Positions 1-5,257 of a stretch of 5,257 nt of DNA are shown here, one piece after another. The stretch spans positions 1 through 5,257 of the forward strand of contig JAUHXN010000218.1 in NCBI GenBank assembly GCA_030426865.1. Direction: 5' to 3'. The notes under the pieces were generated by a model. It made no database searches and was not told the DNA's origin. It worked only from the letters and a program-made list of their open reading frames with translations. Position 1 is the stretch's first letter. Each line of letters begins with the position of its first letter. The position numbers and the translations under genes were made by a program. Origin of the DNA: a bacterium (GTDB taxonomy: Bacteria; Bacteroidota; Ignavibacteria; Kapaibacteriales; UBA2268).

Positions 1-3
1 TAG

Positions 4-1419
4 CAAGCAACGTCAGTTGAAGTATATTCACTTCAGCTTTTACTTATAAATACTTTCGTTTTCGTTACAATAAAGGCGTATTACTCAGAACAAAAATCGG
101 ATATATTTCTTATACTTTCTGGTTTTGTGTTAGGGCTTGGCTTTGCTAATCATCTAACTTCTTTTATGCTTATACCGGCGGGTTTGATAATTTTCTTTGC
201 TAAAACGAAAACTATGAATTCGAATAGTCGCTATAAGTTACTAGCATATATCATAGGTGCAACTCTTCTGGGAGTATTACTTTATCTTTACTTACCAGTT
301 CGTTCTGCTCAATCACCTTTGTTTAATTGGGGAGAGGTTCATCGAAGCTTTGATAAATTTATATACCATGTAACAGGTGCACAGTATCAAGTTTGGATGT
401 TCAGTGATTCAGCCGCATCCAAAGAGAATTTTAAATTATTTTTTGAACTAATCCCGTCTCAGCTTACTTGGATTGGAGTTCTATTTCTCTTCTATGGTTT
501 TTATGTCTTATACAGAGGTAGTAAAACGATATTTGGGGCATTGATTTCAACAGCAATATTGTGTGTACTTTATTCAATGAATTATTCAATTCATGATATC
601 GATTCTTATTTCGTAACGGCTTATGTAGTTCTGTTTATTATTGTTGGTCTAGCCGCTAAACAATTGATTAATTATCAAGTGAACTTAGTTTATTTATTTG
701 CATTTATACCTATTTTCAATCTTTACTCTCACTACGAAACTTCAGATTTATCAAAAGATAGAACTGTAAGCGAGTATTATAGATTAGTAACTGAATCCGC
801 AGAGCCAAATGCTATAATTATCTCTGCTCAGTGGGACTTCTGGGTTTCTGCATTTTGGTATAAGGACAAAATAGAGGGTAAAAGGCAAGATATAACCCTG
901 ATTGAAAAGGAATTACTTAGAAGAACTTGGTATGTCAATTCTCTTGGAAATTGGTATCCTGATATTCAAAAACAAAGTATCAAAGAAATAGAATTGTATC
1001 AAGAACAACTAGAAAAGTTTGAATCTGATTTACCCTATGATGCTAGATTGATACAGTCACGTTTTATTAGTATGATAAATAGTATGATAGACTATAATTA
1101 TGGCAAAAGACCAATTTATTTGACTTTTGATATATTACAATCTGATCCTGAAATAGCTAAACAGTATGTAAAAATACCAGAGGGGTTTTTAATCAGATTG
1201 AGTAAAACAGAAGATGATATAAGATTAAACTATGAGAATTTTGATTTGAGTATTCTCGCAGAATCTACAAAAGACAAAAAAGACAAGTTACACGAAATGT
1301 CACGAAATATAGCTTTGGTCAATCTAAAAGCAGCTCTAAATTACTCAGAATATAAGGGAGACATTGAAAATAAGAACAAAATTATTAATTCTATAAATGT
1401 ATTAAATAAAACGAATTAA
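4..1419 (+). CDS. DUF2723 (TMEM260-like) membrane glycosyltransferase, C-terminal part
   Basis: This is a multi-pass membrane protein of the DUF2723 family, which has a GT-C type fold; human TMEM260, a protein O-mannosyltransferase, contains this domain. The frame is open from base 4 (471 codons). It opens with the family-like motif QATSVEVYSL, so the protein clearly began further left. The GTG at 127 falls inside a membrane helix and is not a credible start. Numbering from base 4, about seven hydrophobic helices lie at residues 4-24, 34-65, 79-97, 133-150, 156-172, 180-197 and 203-220. YLPVRSAQSP (96-105) and IHDIDSYF (176-183) are family hallmarks. Residues 225-471 form a soluble, probably periplasmic tail with QWDFW, ELLRRTWY and RPIYLTFD. 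The N-terminal part, where GT-C enzymes carry the catalytic acidic residue, is missing. Bases 1-3 are an in-frame TAG, so this may be a pseudogene, a frameshift or a sequence-edge error. The family call is strong; the donor and acceptor are unknown. Confidence 0.85.
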   Translation, partial: QATSVEVYSLQLLLINTFVFVTIKAYYSEQKSDIFLILSGFVLGLGFANHLTSFMLIPAGLIIFFAKTKTMNSNSRYKLLAYIIGATLLGVLLYLYLPVRSAQSPLFNWGEVHRSFDKFIYHVTGAQYQVWMFSDSAASKENFKLFFELIPSQLTWIGVLFLFYGFYVLYRGSKTIFGALISTAILCVLYSMNYSIHDIDSYFVTAYVVLFIIVGLAAKQLINYQVNLVYLFAFIPIFNLYSHYETSDLSKDRTVSEYYRLVTESAEPNAIIISAQWDFWVSAFWYKDKIEGKRQDITLIEKELLRRTWYVNSLGNWYPDIQKQSIKEIELYQEQLEKFESDLPYDARLIQSRFISMINSMIDYNYGKRPIYLTFDILQSDPEIAKQYVKIPEGFLIRLSKTEDDIRLNYENFDLSILAESTKDKKDKLHEMSRNIALVNLKAALNYSEYKGDIENKNKIINSINVLNKTN

Positions 1420-1428
1420 TTTTTTTTT
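1384..1428 (+). terminator. Weak candidate rho-independent terminator after the DUF2723 gene
   Basis: ATTAATTC (1384-1391) and GAATTAAT (1413-1420) form an 8-bp perfect inverted repeat around a 21-base loop, and eight T residues follow at 1421-1428. The structure overlaps the stop codon of the DUF2723 gene. The T-run after a stem is the expected arrangement, but the stem is almost all AT and the loop is long. It is therefore only a candidate for separating this gene from the peroxidase gene. Confidence 0.35.
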
Positions 1429-1432
1429 GTTT

Positions 1433-1472
1433 TACTGTTACTTTTTGTAAATTAGATTGTTAATACTGTAAC
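1433..1472. repeat. Spaced pair TACTGTTAC / TACTGTAAC upstream of the peroxidase
   Basis: TACTGTTAC (1433-1441) and TACTGTAAC (1464-1472) match at 8 of 9 positions and start 31 bases apart, close to three helical turns. The inner parts TGTTAC and GTAACA are also inverted relative to each other. The pair sits 24-63 bases before the peroxidase ATG, where an operator could be. With elements this short in AT-rich DNA, chance is a fair explanation. Confidence 0.25.
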
Positions 1473-1495
1473 ATCAACTCAAAAAGTGAAAAATT

Positions 1496-2776
1496 ATGAA
1501 GTCTATCTACAAATTACTTATTATATTTCTTTTAAGTAGTACAGTCCTGTTCAACTCTTGTTCAGAAGACGACCCAATTGTAACACCAATTGAGGGAGAT
1601 TTGGTAGCAGAATTTGGATTAGAAACTTTACCTGATATACCATATCCACCCGATAATCAATACAACCCTGATAGAATAGAATTAGGAAGGTTGTTGTTTT
1701 ATGATCCGATACTATCGGCAGAAAAAGCATCCACTTGTGGAACATGTCATCATCCTGGATTAGGATTCGCTGATGGGCGTAAACTACCAGCTGGAGTTGG
1801 AAATTCATTAGAGATTGGTCCGAAACGTCAATTAGGTGTGTCTAAAACAACACTATTACCTATAGGCGACGTACCTCGTAACTCTCCAACTGTTTTTAAT
1901 ACAGCTTTTAACCTTGACTCTACAGGTAAGTTAACTCCATTTGGGGTTATGTTCTGGGATGGAAGAGCAAGAGGCCTAGAAGATCAAGCAGTTAAACCTC
2001 CTACTTCGAGAGAAGAAATGAAAGGAGATTTACATTCGCCTAATAACGTTCTTACTTTCTTATGTTCTAGTATGGATAAAGTACCAGAATATATGCGTTT
2101 ATTCAAAAAAGCTTTTCCTGAAGAAGCTAAAGAGTACGAGGAAAGAGGAGACGAGTTTATGGTCACTAAGAAAATGTTAGGTAAAGCACTTGCTGCTTTC
2201 CAAAGAGAATTGGTAACAAGAAATTCGGCTTATGACAGATTTGTAATGGGTGATAAAGATGCGTTAACAGACAATCAGAAGAAAGGGCTTAGGTTATTCT
2301 TTACAAAAGCAAAATGTAACACTTGTCACAATGGCCCTAATTTCTCAGATTATAAATTTGTAGTTCAAGGTGTTCCTCAAATTGGTCCGGGTAAAAAGCT
2401 TCTTGCTGGCGAAGATTTTGGTCGAGAAGAATTTACTCAACAAGTTTCTGGTAGGTTTGCTTTTAGAACTCCAACTTTGAGAAATGTATCCTTAACAGCT
2501 CCATATATGCATGATGGTGTATTAGAGACATTGGAAGATGTTGTTCAGTTCTATAACAATGCTTCCCGTCCTCGTCACCCTAAAGTAACTGATGATATGC
2601 TTCACCCAGTTCTCAGAGACCCTCTAGGATTGACGGATGAAGAAGTAGATCAATTAGTTGACTTTATGAAAGCACTTGAAGACAATGGGTCACTATTAGA
2701 TCCTAAACTAATGGAAATACCTGACAAAGTTCCTTCTGGATTACCGCCTCTTAATGGTGCTGTTTTCAATAAATAG
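1496..2776 (+). CDS. Di-heme cytochrome c peroxidase / MauG-family lipoprotein
   Basis: This protein belongs to the di-heme c-type peroxidase family, which includes bacterial CcpA (reduces hydrogen peroxide to water) and MauG (oxidises a protein substrate). The N-terminus is a lipoprotein signal: basic start, hydrophobic core (7-19), then Cys22 followed by SEDD, suggesting a lipid-anchored and possibly surface-exposed protein. Heme site one is CGTCHH (81-86), after the family segment LGRLLFYDPILS. Heme site two is CNTCH (274-278). RNSPTVFN (128-135) and FWDGRA (153-158) fit the inter-heme region, with Trp154 matching the conserved tryptophan. RTPTLRNVSLTAPYMHDG (324-341) is the C-terminal family signature. 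At the position where CcpA has its Met heme ligand, I align Tyr353 (QFYN), as in MauG. The 426-residue length looks complete. The ATG start is supported by the signal peptide; no clear Shine-Dalgarno site is seen, which is common in Bacteroidota. The regulator gene follows after 9 bases. Peroxidase family membership is certain; the true substrate is not. Confidence 0.95.
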   Translation: MKSIYKLLIIFLLSSTVLFNSCSEDDPIVTPIEGDLVAEFGLETLPDIPYPPDNQYNPDRIELGRLLFYDPILSAEKASTCGTCHHPGLGFADGRKLPAGVGNSLEIGPKRQLGVSKTTLLPIGDVPRNSPTVFNTAFNLDSTGKLTPFGVMFWDGRARGLEDQAVKPPTSREEMKGDLHSPNNVLTFLCSSMDKVPEYMRLFKKAFPEEAKEYEERGDEFMVTKKMLGKALAAFQRELVTRNSAYDRFVMGDKDALTDNQKKGLRLFFTKAKCNTCHNGPNFSDYKFVVQGVPQIGPGKKLLAGEDFGREEFTQQVSGRFAFRTPTLRNVSLTAPYMHDGVLETLEDVVQFYNNASRPRHPKVTDDMLHPVLRDPLGLTDEEVDQLVDFMKALEDNGSLLDPKLMEIPDKVPSGLPPLNGAVFNK

Positions 2777-2785
2777 AATATTCCT

Positions 2786-2826
2786 ATGACACCATATTTT
2801 AGATTAATTATTAAATATGGTGTCAT
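2786..2826 (+). promoter_or_regulatory. Perfect 14-bp inverted repeat enclosing the regulator's start codon
   Basis: ATGACACCATATTT (2786-2799) is the exact reverse complement of AAATATGGTGTCAT (2813-2826), with a 13-base loop at 2800-2812. The first three bases of the left arm are the ATG of the LuxR-type gene, and the structure begins 9 bases after the peroxidase stop codon. In RNA it could form a hairpin that buries the start codon. In DNA it could be a binding site for a dimeric regulator, perhaps the encoded protein itself. The downstream bases (TATCTTTATAG) are not a proper T-run, so a terminator is less likely. The repeat is seen directly; its role is inference. Confidence 0.6.
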
Positions 2827-3211
2827 TATCTTTATAGTGATTTCTAGCTATAAACTCTCAGAATTATTATTTCTAGATAAAACATTAAGTTTAGATACTT
2901 ATAGTTTTATTATAGTTGTTATCTCCATTATTATTGGGTTTTATTTCTCGTATAATCACTCAAAAAACGAACAAATTTTTCAACCAACTAATACTTACCA
3001 CCTAAAGAATAATATTGAAATTTCTAAAAGAGAAATGGAAGTTCTGGAATTATTATCAGAAGGATATACAAATAATGAAATATCTGATATTCTGTTTATT
3101 TCTTTAAATACAACAAAAACTCACTTATCTAATATTTATTCGAAACTAGGTACCAATAATAGAGTTCAAACAATCAAAGTAGCTAGAAATTACGGATTAA
3201 TTGGGGACTAG
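2786..3211 (+). CDS. Membrane-anchored LuxR-type helix-turn-helix regulator
   Basis: This is a 141-residue putative transcription factor. Two hydrophobic helices (about 7-24 and 40-57) are followed by a short linker and a LuxR/GerE-type DNA-binding domain at about 78-138. Family marks are ISKREMEVLELLSEGYTNNEI (split at 79-90 and 91-99), the recognition-helix region SLNTTKTHLSNIY (106-118) and KLG at 120-122. There is no receiver domain and no phospho-acceptor pocket, so this is not a classical two-component response regulator. Any signal would have to come through the membrane helices or a membrane partner. Small proteins of this layout are, to my recollection, often found beside DUF4199 genes in Bacteroidota, as here. 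The ATG at 2786 is chosen because a later start (GTG at 2837) would destroy the first helix. No Shine-Dalgarno site precedes it. Translation may be coupled to the peroxidase gene 9 bases upstream. The target genes are unknown. Confidence 0.9.
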   Translation: MTPYFRLIIKYGVIIFIVISSYKLSELLFLDKTLSLDTYSFIIVVISIIIGFYFSYNHSKNEQIFQPTNTYHLKNNIEISKREMEVLELLSEGYTNNEISDILFISLNTTKTHLSNIYSKLGTNNRVQTIKVARNYGLIGD

Positions 3212-3231
3212 TACTAAGAATCATACTTTTG
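3200..3231 (+). promoter_or_regulatory. Candidate Bacteroidota-type promoter for the DUF4199 gene
   Basis: TACTTTTG (3224-3231) matches the Bacteroidota -7 consensus TAnnTTTG exactly. ATTG (3200-3203), which has three of four bases of the -33 element TTTG, lies 20 bases upstream, a normal spacing. The element overlaps the end of the regulator gene and lies 70 bases before the DUF4199 start codon. If real, it lets the DUF4199 gene, and perhaps the PAP2 gene, be transcribed independently of the peroxidase. Confidence 0.5.
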
Positions 3232-3286
3232 GGTGATGTTTCGAACTGTCTAATTCAATAGATTTGCCGAGTTTTTTAATCAAAAT

Positions 3287-3294
3287 AAAAGGAG
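3287..3294 (+). promoter_or_regulatory. Strong Shine-Dalgarno site of the DUF4199 gene
   Basis: AAAAGGAG ends 7 bases before the ATG at 3302. It is the only clear Shine-Dalgarno sequence in front of a gene in this window and fixes that start. The neighbouring genes lack one. Confidence 0.7.
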
Positions 3295-3301
3295 ATTTAT
3301 T

Positions 3302-3841
3302 ATGAAAAATATTATCTACAAATATGGGATAATTTCAGGATCAATAATCATAATTTCAGCTATAATTACAATAATTATGGTTGATGATTCTGGTAGTTTT
3401 TCAATTGCAGAATGGTTAGGTTATCTAATCATGATAATCGCATTATCTATGATTTTTGTAGGTATCAGAGACTATAAAAAAAAGAACGATAATAAAATTG
3501 GTTTTAAAGATGCGTTTTTGGTGGGCTTAGGTATTTCTGCAGTTGCTTCATTGATATATGTTGTAGGTTGGGAAATATACTTTAGTTTTAAAGGAGAGCA
3601 GTTTATAAATGATTATACAGCAAATAGTATTAAAGAATTAGTTGAAAGTGGAGCTAGCTCAGATGCTATAGAAAAAGTAAAATCAGAAATGAATGAGAGC
3701 ATGGAAATGTATAGAAATATGCCTTATAGAATTGCAATTACTATTATGGAAATATTTCCAATAGCTCTTATCATAACTCTAATTAGTTCATTTATATTGA
3801 AAACAAAGGATTTCAAACAGCCAATTAATGAAAAGAAATAA
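3302..3841 (+). CDS. DUF4199 family membrane protein
   Basis: This 179-residue inner-membrane protein resembles the Bacteroidota family DUF4199, whose function is not known. Four hydrophobic helices lie at about 7-26, 36-56, 69-93 and 142-165. The family-typical features are the N-terminal KYGIISG (7-13), the loop FVGIRDYKKK (52-61) after helix two, FKDAFLVGLGISA (68-80) leading into helix three, and EIFPIALIITLISSFILK (150-167) as the last helix. Between helices three and four is a charged, helical region of about 45 residues (FINDYTANSIKELVESGASS at 101-120, then KVKSEMNESMEMY). Length and layout look complete. The gene follows the membrane LuxR-type regulator after 90 bases, with its own Shine-Dalgarno site and promoter candidate. 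A role as target or membrane partner of that regulator is a guess from context. Confidence 0.85.
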   Translation: MKNIIYKYGIISGSIIIISAIITIIMVDDSGSFSIAEWLGYLIMIIALSMIFVGIRDYKKKNDNKIGFKDAFLVGLGISAVASLIYVVGWEIYFSFKGEQFINDYTANSIKELVESGASSDAIEKVKSEMNESMEMYRNMPYRIAITIMEIFPIALIITLISSFILKTKDFKQPINEKK

Positions 3842-3886
3842 TGTTATATTGAAAATAATATCTGACAATTAAATATATTTATTAAT

Positions 3887-4708
3887 GTGAACAGATTAAT
3901 AGTTTTCTTAGTTTTATTTCTACTGTCATCTAATTATTTGTTTTCTGAAGAAGAAAAGAATGTAATTGATATTCTTTCAGATGATTTCAATAGTGCTTTT
4001 GATGATCTTGGATTTATATATAAAGATATTTCAAACTTCGATTCTTACACTGCTTTGAAATTGGGTGTGATTGGTGTTGGTACAGCAGCTCTAATCCCAA
4101 TTGATGAACCACTATATAATTACATCGAAAATAATAAAATAAAGGACTCAAGAGAAGAAGAGTTCTTGGAGGTTGTCGATAGATTTGGAACTATTCCAGT
4201 TGCTGATGGATTAGCAGTTGGTACTTATCTAGTTGGTCTTACTTTCGGAGATGAGTATATCCGTACAACTGGACGGTTAATGGTAGAAACACTAGTACTT
4301 TCTGGTTTTATAACTATTAGTACTCGTGTAATAATTGGACGCTCTAGACCCTATAACAGAATAGGTAACGGTACTTTTACGCCATTTACTTTCGACTTTC
4401 TTTATCATTCATTTCCTTCAGGTCATATCACTATTAGCTTTGCACTAGCTACAATACTCTCAAATAGAATAGATAGATGGTGGGCTACTGCTGGTCTCTA
4501 TACTTTAGCGGCTCTAAATACTACTAGTAGATTGTATTTCTCTGAACATTGGGCGTCTGATACTTTTGTTAGTGCTTCTATTGGTGTGCTTAGTGCTATG
4601 GCAGTGATAAAGGCTTATGAAAATAGTATAGACAAAAGTGATAAAGATGAAAAGAAATATGATTTCGGCATATCTCCAATGGGTTTACAGTTTCAGTATA
4701 GATTTTAA
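3887..4708 (+). CDS. PAP2-family phosphatase (lipid phosphatase)
   Basis: This is a 273-residue type 2 phosphatidic acid phosphatase (PAP2) family protein. The family hydrolyses phosphate esters of membrane lipids such as phosphatidate, undecaprenyl pyrophosphate or lipid A. All three motifs are visible: motif 1 is R147-x6-RP (GRSRP at 151-155), motif 2 is FPSGH (176-180) and motif 3 is SRLYFSEHWASD (214-225). His180 and His221 are the expected catalytic histidines. The usual Lys of motif 1 is replaced by Arg147. An N-terminal hydrophobic segment (3-19) before SEEEK looks like a signal peptide or first helix, and further helices flank the motifs. The active site is probably periplasmic. The chosen start is GTG at 3887: the overlapping ATG at 3885 runs straight into TGA, and the next downstream codons would cut the signal segment. 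No Shine-Dalgarno site is seen. The protein ends in GLQFQYRF, resembling an outer-membrane strand. The exact lipid substrate cannot be told from sequence. Confidence 0.94.
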   Translation: MNRLIVFLVLFLLSSNYLFSEEEKNVIDILSDDFNSAFDDLGFIYKDISNFDSYTALKLGVIGVGTAALIPIDEPLYNYIENNKIKDSREEEFLEVVDRFGTIPVADGLAVGTYLVGLTFGDEYIRTTGRLMVETLVLSGFITISTRVIIGRSRPYNRIGNGTFTPFTFDFLYHSFPSGHITISFALATILSNRIDRWWATAGLYTLAALNTTSRLYFSEHWASDTFVSASIGVLSAMAVIKAYENSIDKSDKDEKKYDFGISPMGLQFQYRF

Positions 4709-4723
4709 TACGTCAAATTATAT

Positions 4724-4756
4724 AAAAAAAGAGGCAACCTTTACGAGATTGCCTCT
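4724..4756 (-). terminator. Rho-independent terminator of the OmpA-family gene
   Basis: AGAGGCAA (4730-4737) and TTGCCTCT (4749-4756) form an 8-bp stem with an 11-base loop. Read on the minus strand, the stem is followed by seven T residues (the A-run at 4724-4730, the last of which also closes the stem). The stem begins 27 bases after the OmpA-family stop codon. On the plus strand the stem is followed by AAGAGTAATT with no T-run, so it should stop minus-strand transcription far better than read-through from the PAP2 gene. Confidence 0.8.
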
Positions 4757-4783
4757 AAGAGTAATTAGTATAACTAACTAATA

Positions 4784-5257
4784 TTATTTACTTGAAGGAA
4801 TAATATCGATAGTTACGTTTCTATTGTACATTCTACCTTCTGGTAAAGTGTTGTCAAAAGTAGATGCTGAGTTAGATTCTCCATATCCATAAGATATAAT
4901 ATTATCTACTTTGCTTGAAGAAGCTCCAAACTCACTTACGAAAATATCTTTAGCTTCGTCCGCTCTTTTTCTAGAGATACCTGCATTTACTTCTGTACTA
5001 CCAATTGGGTCAGTGTGTCCAGAAACAACTAGTAATTCTTCATCGTCTACTTTAGGTGCAACTTTAGTTCTTAAGTCTTTTTCAGCGTTCTTAATCGCAT
5101 CTGCTTGACCATAGTTGAACAAGATAGTATATCTCTCACCTATTTTAGTATTGTCCATTTCTTTTGTTAGACTAAATTCAGCTTCGTCTTTTATCTTAGT
5201 TCCATCAGCTTGTACTATTTCAATAAACCCTTTGTAGTCACCTTCGTCTTTACCTTT
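4784..5257 (-). CDS. OmpA-family protein, C-terminal peptidoglycan-binding domain (partial)
   Basis: The frame stays open to the right edge of the window, so this is the last 157 residues of a longer protein. The ATG at 5158 is internal, because 33 coherent codons precede it (DYKGFIEIVQADGTKI and following) with no stop. The C-terminal domain is the OmpA-like fold that binds peptidoglycan non-covalently: TILFNYGQADAI is the first strand and helix start, then SGHTDPIGSTEVNAGISRKR and the closing GRMYNRNVTIDI. The diaminopimelate-binding pair fits: the Asp of GHTD and the Arg 15 residues later in SRKRA have the same spacing as in characterised OmpA domains. The piece before it resembles beta-rich segments with a D-G turn seen upstream of such domains in related bacteria, but its family is not clear. 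The protein probably links the outer membrane or a periplasmic structure to the cell wall. It is transcribed towards the PAP2 gene and ends at the terminator 4724-4756. Confidence 0.92.
   Translation of the reverse strand, partial: KGKDEGDYKGFIEIVQADGTKIKDEAEFSLTKEMDNTKIGERYTILFNYGQADAIKNAEKDLRTKVAPKVDDEELLVVSGHTDPIGSTEVNAGISRKRADEAKDIFVSEFGASSSKVDNIISYGYGESNSASTFDNTLPEGRMYNRNVTIDIIPSSK

Noticed and set aside
127..1419. GTG at 127 as the true start of the DUF2723 gene
   Set aside because: It lies within a membrane helix, and 41 family-like codons including QATSVEVYSL precede it in frame, so the true start is left of the window.
1551..2166. Minus-strand open frames opposite the peroxidase gene (1551-1808 and 1984-2166)
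   Set aside because: They lie opposite a well-conserved gene, have no recognisable domain and no start signals; they are shadows.
2786..2835. The 14-bp inverted repeat as a terminator of the peroxidase gene
   Set aside because: No continuous T-run follows the stem (TATCTTTATAG), and the regulator's start codon and first membrane helix are encoded by it, so a simple terminator is not the best reading.
3846..3861. Short hairpin ATATT/AATAT between the DUF4199 and PAP2 genes
   Set aside because: A 5-bp all-AT stem without a T-run is expected by chance in such AT-rich sequence.
4911..5108. Plus-strand open frame opposite the OmpA-family gene
   Set aside because: It is antisense to the conserved OmpA domain, and its composition is explained by the complementary codons.
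5156..5158. ATG on the minus strand as the start of the OmpA-family gene
   Set aside because: The frame continues without a stop for 33 more codons to the window edge with sensible protein sequence and no signal peptide at this ATG, so the gene is simply cut by the edge.
1..5257. Mobile element, CRISPR array, tRNA or toxin-antitoxin pair
   Set aside because: No transposase or integrase motif, regularly spaced repeat, cloverleaf or small paired gene could be found on either strand.

Overview
The window is AT-rich and reads like a Bacteroidota-type genome, or a close relative in the wider Bacteroidota/Ignavibacteria/Kapabacteria group. Four things point there: a DUF2723 membrane glycosyltransferase, a DUF4199 protein paired with a small membrane-anchored LuxR-type regulator, a lipoprotein whose cysteine is followed by acidic residues (CSEDD), and a promoter candidate of the TTTG/TAnnTTTG type. 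No species can be named from the sequence alone.

Layout from left to right: (1) 4-1419, plus strand, the C-terminal part of a DUF2723 (TMEM260-like, GT-C fold) membrane protein. The frame is blocked by a TAG at bases 1-3, just before a conserved family motif. (2) 1496-2776, plus, a di-heme cytochrome c peroxidase/MauG-family lipoprotein with two CxxCH sites. (3) 2786-3211, plus, starting 9 bases later, a 141-residue protein with two membrane segments and a LuxR-type helix-turn-helix. Its start codon lies inside a perfect 14-bp inverted repeat. (4) 3302-3841, plus, a four-helix DUF4199 membrane protein with a good Shine-Dalgarno site and a promoter candidate of its own. (5) 3887-4708, plus, a PAP2-family phosphatase with a GTG start. 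(6) 4784 to the right edge, minus strand, the C-terminal part of an OmpA-family protein. It converges on the PAP2 gene and ends at a clear rho-independent terminator.

All the proteins except the regulator's DNA-binding domain appear to act in the cell envelope: glycosyl transfer, peroxide or redox chemistry at a lipoprotein, lipid-phosphate hydrolysis and peptidoglycan anchoring. Genes 2 to 5 lie close together on one strand (gaps of 9, 90 and 45 bases) and could be partly co-transcribed. No mobile element, CRISPR array, tRNA or rRNA was seen, and no gene-free stretch exceeds about 90 bases. The most unusual features are the hairpin that buries the start codon of the membrane-bound regulator and the peroxidase-regulator-DUF4199 arrangement around it.
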